From positions 1,174,036 through 1,238,035 of the forward strand of contig JAJOHG010000007.1 in NCBI GenBank assembly GCA_021029095.1: a stretch of DNA of 64,000 nt, written 5' to 3'. Below the pieces are notes generated by a model that was not told the origin of the DNA, ran no database searches, and worked only from the letters and a program-made list of their open reading frames with translations. The stretch comes from Phellopilus nigrolimitatus (taxonomy: Eukaryota; Basidiomycota; Agaricomycetes; Hymenochaetales; Hymenochaetaceae). The position numbers and the translations under genes were made by a program. Below are positions 58,484-64,000 of the stretch, piece by piece. Within the stretch, counting starts at the first letter, position 1. Every line of letters starts with the position of its first letter.

Positions 58484-58935
58484 CTTGTTGTATAATAAAG
58501 TAGAAATATGCACTAACCTTTCTGTGTGTTGCTTGTCGGACCTGAATACGATCGTCGTGATGTCGGGGAAGTCGTCTTGATCGCTGTCCGGCACAGCCCG
58601 AGGACAGCGATGCGCGTCGTCTTCGTCATGTCGATCTTCGTCTTCGTCTTCGTCTCGACCTCTCGACCTTCTCGACTTCTCGACTACGCTCCGCGTACCA
58701 CTGTCTAATCGTAAAATGTTTCTCTCTCTCTCTTCATGCCTTCAGCGTACTAATCTGCAAACCATCTGTCTAGATGTGAGGATCATGCCTCGGCAGCTGC
58801 AGCAGCAACAGCAGCAACGGCAACAGCAGCAACTTGGCCGCATCCCGTTTCTCTGGTCGTCCTTGCGCCGACGAGCCAAAGCTCTTGGAGGACTTAGAGA
58901 GGGAAGGTTGGATAAATCAATAACCTAGGTACGTG
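58484..58935 (+). repeat. Kin1 leader and first exon, extra copy
   Basis: Contains the block also found inverted at 28487-28710, the CTCGACC/TTCTCGAC run, an intron-like segment, and an exon starting at 58785 with CAG/CAA codons and the LGRIPFLWSSLRR peptide. A second version of the exon lies at 59404-59560, so the kinase 5' end is present twice before copy 3. Confidence 0.7.
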
Positions 58936-58989
58936 CTCAAATCGTTGAACGCGAGTGCGACACTAACGAATACTTCAGTGCCCGAACGC

Positions 58990-59395
58990 ATGTACTTCTC
59001 TCCGCGCTCCCGTGTCTATCTCTGTCCTCCGGGATCGCACCGCGTGCAGTGAACGCGTCGACACAGATACCCGGCCCCCAGCGCGTCATCCAAGTACCCG
59101 ACATCCAGGAACAGCCCGTCACCCCTGTCACCCCCGTCCGCACGCGCACGGTCATCGAGCAGTCTCAGACGCCCCTTTACTGCAGCGAGGAGTGCCGCAA
59201 GAAGGACCTCGAGTGATCAGACGGCTTGTCGAACTTATACACGGACCCCGCTCCTCCGCCGCTCCCTCCGCTGCCTTTGCATCCGCATCCCGCATCCGCG
59301 CCTGCGTCGGCGCCCCCGTCCTCGAATACATCAGCAGATACGCCCGCTTTTGAGGGCGGCATCCTGATGGCTGCAAGACGTTTACATGCGATCTT
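58990..59395 (+). pseudogene. Ecl1-like zinc-binding protein fragment
   Basis: The plus-strand frame reads VIEQSQTPLYCSEECRKKDLE, a stop (59215-59217), then SDGLSNLYTDP and a Pro/Ser/Ala-rich stretch ending TPAFEGG. The YCSEECRRKD-type motif with Cys pairs is the signature of the fungal Ecl1-like zinc-binding family, linked in fission yeast to lifespan under stress. It is wedged between two copies of the kinase first exon. The Trp usual after DLE is a stop here. Confidence 0.55.
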
Positions 59396-59403
59396 CCGCT
59401 CGG

Positions 59404-61570
59404 GCGCAGCTGCAGCAACAGCAACAAGAACAGCAACAACAGCAACTTCGCTTCATCTCGTCGCACTGGTCGTTCTTGCGCTGACGAGCCCAAGCTCTTA
59501 GAGGAGTTAGAGAGGGAAGGTTGGATAAAGCAAAGACCTAGGTACGTAGTGAGATCATCTGAATGCGAGCGCGATGCTAACGACTGCTTCAGCGTCTCGA
59601 ACGCGCCAGCCATCCGCTAATGGAGCACGGCCACGGCCACGACCATTGTCAATGCCGATGGCGCCTCAGCAATACGTTCCTGCCTGCGGTGGTGGTTGCG
59701 AGACGCATGCGTGCGCAGCCGCTCAGGCGCCGCTCGAGCCCAGAAGCTGCCCAGTTCAAGTCGCATGCTGGAAGATTGCACGCTCACGCTCTGAAAGACG
59801 CTTGGCGCGGGCGGCATGGGCAAAGTCAAACTGGCGTATCACAATGTCACCGGCGAGAAGGTGCGCAGCAGCTTCAGCGTCAGCAGTTCGATCTGTACAC
59901 TGACATTTTAAGAATATATTAGTAACGATCTCGCCCGCCGTGTGCGCAGCTCGCGACCAAGATCCTCCCGCGAGACAACATTGCAAGCACATGGATAAAT
60001 TGCGTCGCGCCGACAGCAGAGGCAGCGGCGAAGCAAGCGTCGAAAAGGACATCGAAGGAGACCCGCGCGATGCGGGAGGCGCGCTGTCGATGCTACTACA
60101 CCACCCGTATATCCGGGGCATGCGAAATGAGACACGGCCTTCTTCGCTGGCGCGTTGCCAGCAAGCTTTCCCGCCAAATCGGCTCCGCATTCGACTACTG
60201 TCACCGCAACAATGTCTTCCACCGCGACCTCAAGATCGAGAACATGCTCACGGGCAACATCAAGATCATATACTTTAATCTTTCCAACATCTCCAGCCCT
60301 GTCGCCCATCTTTCCACCTTCTGCGGATCTCTATACTTCGCCGCACCTGAGCCGCTCAAAGCCAAGGTCTACACCGGACCCGAGGCTGACGTCTGGACTT
60401 TCGGTGTCGTGTTCTACGTGCTCGTTTGTGGCAAGGTGCCCTTCGATGATCAGAGCGTGCCCATGCTCCATGCGAAAATCAAACGCGGCCTCGTCGAATA
60501 TTCAGACTAGCTCAGCGCAGGTGCGAGACATTTAAGAAGAAATCGTTTTCTTAACTAATTTGTCTTTCATTTTCTGACAGAATGCAAACCCCTTACTTAC
60601 ACGCATGCTCGTCGTCAACCCATCCGCGTGCGCCACCCTCGCTGAGATCCTCTCGTAACCGTGGATCATCTACGGGCACGGATCACCCCCAAAGCCGCAC
60701 ATACTCCATCTCGAGCCCTGCGCGCAGACGAGCTCGACCGCCGGGTTATCCAGGGCATGTCCGGTTTCGAGTTCGGCTCCGAGGATGGGATCGAGCACAA
60801 ACTTGTTGACATCCTCAAGAGCGGCGCATATGCGTGCGCTGTCCAGGTCTGGGAGCGCCGCCGGGCCCCAGGTCGCAATAGCCGCGGCGGACTCCAATGC
60901 ATCCCTCGCGTCTTATGACAGCGCGCTTTCCGCTGGCTCGGGCTCCGGCCGCGCGGGAGATACGCCGACTGGGACGCCTTCGAAGAAGAGCCGTCGCTTT
61001 TTGACTTCTACTGGCTCAAGTTGTTCTCACCCGGCTCGTCCTCACTCGACACCCCGACGCGCCGCACACCAGCGACATCGAGCTCTCATCTCTCACATGC
61101 GTCGCTCATCGACATGCAGCGCGAGTCCTCGGACCCCAACGGGCGGCTTGCACTCGCTTCTCTCGACGTGCGAGAAGCTTGAGCGCGGGCATATATATGG
61201 GCCTGGTCATTTCGCAAGCTCCCAGATGTCACTGCTCGGGAAAGATGACGGCCCTGCTCGCCGCCGAGCGCGATGAAACCCCTACCCGCCTCCGCAGCCA
61301 TCAAGGCAAGCGGCGGATCACCTCAGTCAGACCAAGCCAAAGCGGATTAAAACATGGCGCTTCCACGTCTTCCCGCACCTGCGAGCACACATTACTCACG
61401 GCTGTCGTACGACACGCACGCCGTACTGCCGCCGACTTCGCCGAACTTCGCAGCTGCGAAGACAGCAATGCCATGCGCGCCGCCCGCATCGACGCACCGT
61501 CGTAGCCAGTCTCAGCCAACGCCCGATGACGGCGTCGGTGCTCCGCGCCTGGGGCGGCGCTCGCGGTAGC
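59404..61570 (+). pseudogene. kin1: Kin1-type kinase, copy 3 (most complete)
   Basis: Poly-Gln exon, linker, glycine loop region, intron (59861-59948), N-lobe with LATKILPR, catalytic loop [10 protein letters not shown], then the activation segment and C-lobe ([48 protein letters not shown]) with a stop at 60508-60510, an intron, LTRMLVVNPSA-like and FEFGSEDGIEHKLV parts and a Ser/Pro-rich tail with PSKKSRRF and GPGHFASSQ. The DFG motif is lost: the line reads IYFNLSN. The middle of the N-lobe (HHPY..YVNGG) is largely deleted. Kin1 kinases act in polarity and septation; this copy is inactive. It joins R1 and Mub1 at the right. Confidence 0.8.
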
Positions 61571-61649
61571 GTGCACAGCGAGCGCGAGCCGCCTGCTCCG
61601 GCTGCACCGGAGCTCGGCACGTTTGCGGAGCGGATGGATGTGTCGAATT

Positions 61650-61740
61650 GCGCGTCCAGCACGGAGCTCGCCTGCTCGCGGTTCCGCGGGCGGATCGAAC
61701 CTTGAGTCTTTCGTTCAATCGACGCCCGGTGCCCTAGCAA
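61650..61740 (+). repeat. Dispersed repeat R1, copy 3
   Basis: About 90 bp match the second half of R1 at 50480-50585, ending in the same CGCGGTGCCCTA / GCCCGGTGCCCTA word. It stands at the exact seam between the kinase copy 3 tail and the Mub1 C-terminal fragment. Confidence 0.6.
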
Positions 61741-63570
61741 AGGCATTACCCACTGCTGATGCTGCCCCGCCTTCACCGGCAGCGGCGGGCCCACCCCGCG
61801 TGCGACTTACCGACACCATCATCATCAGCATCACGGTGTGGAGGAGCCGGGTCCATTCCGCAAAAAGGATGCCCTGCTTTCGCTGCAGCTCCTTGCCTAT
61901 CTCAGCAAGTACCCGCACGTACCCCAGGCGTTCGACAAGCCGCGTCTGAGCTTCCATCCGGAAACAGCGACGGGTAGCACAGGCATCTGCCATGGCTGCT
62001 GGAGCGAGGGACAGTTCAAGCTGGAGAGGAGGCGCGTGGACTAGGACCGGTGCGATGACAAGCGCGCACTCGTCCGCGACGGCGTCAGCGGATCTCAAGA
62101 AGGACGGCTTCTTCCAGGCGTTGACCGGGCGCGGGAAGGAGAAGGAGAAGGCCATCGCGATCTCCTCTGGGCTAAATCCGCCATCCCCTACCTCTCTGTC
62201 CAGCTCGGCGTCACCGCGGATGACCAACGTGTTCTCGCTCGTCGAGCGCTTCACGTTTCGCCCAAGCCCGACGGAGAGTAGTCTTCCGTCACCGCCGCAT
62301 TTCTTACCGCCAGAAATTCAATATTGGGTAGGCGTCATTATGCGCAATGCGTGCCGGAAGGACGAGAGCCGCGGCGGGATAAGACAGTGTGCTAACAGTA
62401 AGTCTTTCTTTGCATTATCTCTTATTCGTCTATTCACAAAGGCCCCCAACCTATTCTAGTGCTTTGTGGTAAATGGGAGTCATTCCCGCGAGAGTTCGCC
62501 AAGTGCCGACAGTGCAGGAAGGCGAAGTATTGCGGGAAGGAATGTGTGTCGCGTGCGTGGAGCGAGGGTCATCGGTTCTGATGCAGTGCGCGCGAGGGCG
62601 ACGACATAGCCGAGAGCGGGTCGGGTGTCGGACAGGGTCAGAATGCTGAAGGCGATGGCGACAGCACGGAAGGTGCGGTGGCCAGCGTCGGTGTTGGAAG
62701 CGGAAGCGCGTCGGGAGTGCGCACGGTGTCGACAGTCGCACATGACAGAATGGAGCGTCGGTTGGCGCGGGTTAGAGAGCGCCAGTGACTTGCATCTACA
62801 GCCGCTGCCGCCCTTGCGGGCATGCAACCTGTTGTAACTTTCTCGGCTGCTCGGAACAATGGTACAACGGTGAGTTAACATTCAGTCAGCTTTCCATTGA
62901 AATCTCAGTTACTCATTTTGCTTTCGAACACAGATTTCTTCGGAGTTCGCAAGGCCGCGAGGAGCATGCGGGCATTGTCATGCTCGTGTCGCGGGCTTGC
63001 CCAGCGCCAACTCAAATACGACTACGCCGGCAAATCCTGTACCCTCTTTATTTGGCCCGGGGAACACTCTCGGCGGTCCGCCAGCAACGAGCATGTCGAT
63101 ACCTATTAGTATGCGGTGGCACGCAGCAGCAGCAACAGCCGCAGGATCATCAGTGATGACGACAATACTATTCCCGGTGAATCATCCAGTTCCACGCCCA
63201 ACGGCGCCTGCACCAGAGTGCCTCCTCCCTCCAACCCGGGCCTGAACGTCTTCTCGGCGGAGGAACAGGCAACCATCCGCAGCTTCCTGTCGGTGGTCGG
63301 GATCTCTGAGGCGGAAGCGCTTGCGGACGACGGAGCAGGGTACCCCACCACGCTCCATGTGGATATTGAGGCACACATCGCGACGCTCGAGCGTGGGCAG
63401 GCGGTAGAGCGGATGCGGGCGGGCGGGCGAGCGAGTTAGTCCGGACCTAATCCAGGCGCTGGAGGTGCGCGATCGTCGGGCGCGTGCGCGCACGTCACCG
63501 TCGCGTTTGACGCGAGATGCTTCGGCTGCGAGTTCAAGTTCGGATGCAGATGCAAGTGAAGATGACATGC
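61741..63570 (+). pseudogene. mub1: Mub1/SamB C-terminal half with MYND finger
   Basis: Pieces in order: [27 protein letters not shown], a linker, FSLVERFTFRPSPTES, LPPEIQYWVGVIMRNACRKD and GGIRQCAN, an intron (about 62400-62458), LCGKWESFPREFAK-like sequence, and the MYND finger CRQCRKAKYCGKECVSRAWSEGH with its last Cys after a stop (TGA near 62579-62581, where a Trp is usual). Downstream are a Gly/Ser/Val linker, an intron and GLNVFSAEEQATIRSFL with a tail. Mub1 works with a RING/UBR ligase in protein turnover in yeast. Frame breaks and the stop show decay. The N-terminal part is at 48461-49430 and another tail copy at 29011-29600. Confidence 0.75.
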
Positions 63571-63852
63571 TACTGGGGTGATAGATGCAACGCGGATGCC
63601 GCGAGCGGGTTATTTATTACCTCTTTCTCTCTATTCCTGTTAATTTCTAGCACGCATCTGTACATTCTACAGCATAATCTTCATGTCTACATATACAATA
63701 TTTTCATATTTACGCGGGAAAGCAGTTGTTGTGAGTGCTTGCTAGAGTGGACACCGCCAGATGCTGCTGCGCGCGTGCCCGAGGCGCGTCGAGACGTCCC
63801 TAGGTGAGTCTTGGTCGAACTGCATCGCAGACTATCACCGCGTCAGTAAGCG
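63571..63852. other. Telomere-adjacent unique sequence
   Basis: About 280 bp between the last Mub1 remnant and the telomere. No gene, no telomere-associated repeat and no interstitial TTAGGG is seen in it. Confidence 0.5.
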
Positions 63853-64000
63853 GTTAGGGTTAGGGTTAGGGTTAGGGTTAGGGTTAGGGTTAGGGTTAGG
63901 GTTAGGGTTAGGGTTAGGGTAGGTTAGGGTTAGGTTAGGGTTAGGGTTAGGGTTAGGGTTAGGGTTAGGGTTAGGGTTAGGGTTAGGGTTAGGGTTAGGG
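63853..64000 (+). repeat. Telomere, (TTAGGG)n
   Basis: About 24 TTAGGG units run to the window end with the G-rich strand 5'->3' toward position 64000, as at a right chromosome end. One unit is TAGGG and one TTAGG (about 63918-63940). TTAGGG is the usual telomere repeat of filamentous fungi including basidiomycetes. Confidence 0.98.

Noticed and set aside
27480..63570. Processed (retroposed) pseudogenes as explanation of the fragments
   Set aside because: Introns are present at expected places in the kinase, Mub1, GATA-like, RNA14 and SEC61 pieces, and leaders with 5' flanks are included.

Overview
The window is the end of a chromosome of a filamentous basidiomycete, most likely an Agaricomycete. 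Genes carry many short GT-AG introns (about 45-110 bp), the fungal Zn2Cys6 and NmrA-like families are present, coding DNA is GC-rich, and the right edge (63853-64000) is a TTAGGG array reading 5'->3' off the end, so position 64000 is at the chromosome tip.

Left part (1-27.2 kb) is ordinary, gene-bearing DNA. After about 7.3 kb with no recognisable gene come a Zn2Cys6 transcription factor (7313-9967), a one-helix membrane protein (11978-13191), an NmrA-like oxidoreductase on the minus strand (14477-13362), a frameshifted acidic MIF4G-like gene (15378-16591), a class II histone deacetylase of the Hda1/Clr3 type with a C-terminal Arb2-like domain (17711-21544, 17 exons), a membrane-anchored amidohydrolase on the minus strand (25355-21730, with a 7-nt microexon and three frame breaks) and a C2H2 zinc-finger protein (26332-27147).

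Right part (27.4-63.6 kb) is a mosaic of broken, intron-containing copies of conserved nuclear genes, joined to one another and mostly pointing to the telomere: three copies of a Kin1-type kinase, three pieces of a Mub1/SamB MYND protein, two copies of a GATA-like zinc-finger protein, and single fragments of an RCC1/BTB protein, a tuberin-like protein, RNA14, SEC61 alpha, an ISWI remodeller and an Ecl1-like zinc protein. Introns are kept, so these are DNA-level duplications, not retrocopies. Several joins can be placed closely, and one runs in a single reading frame from kinase into RCC1 repeats.

In the middle of the mosaic is a satellite block: 23.5 tandem copies of a 303-bp unit (39166-46280), followed by three diverged 690-725 bp units, each ending in a perfect G/C-rich palindrome whose two arms have changed together in the third unit.

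The left genes look like a transcription/chromatin/metabolism neighbourhood with no operon-like logic. The right part looks like recombining subtelomeric DNA. Gene names rest on motif recognition by eye; no database search was run.
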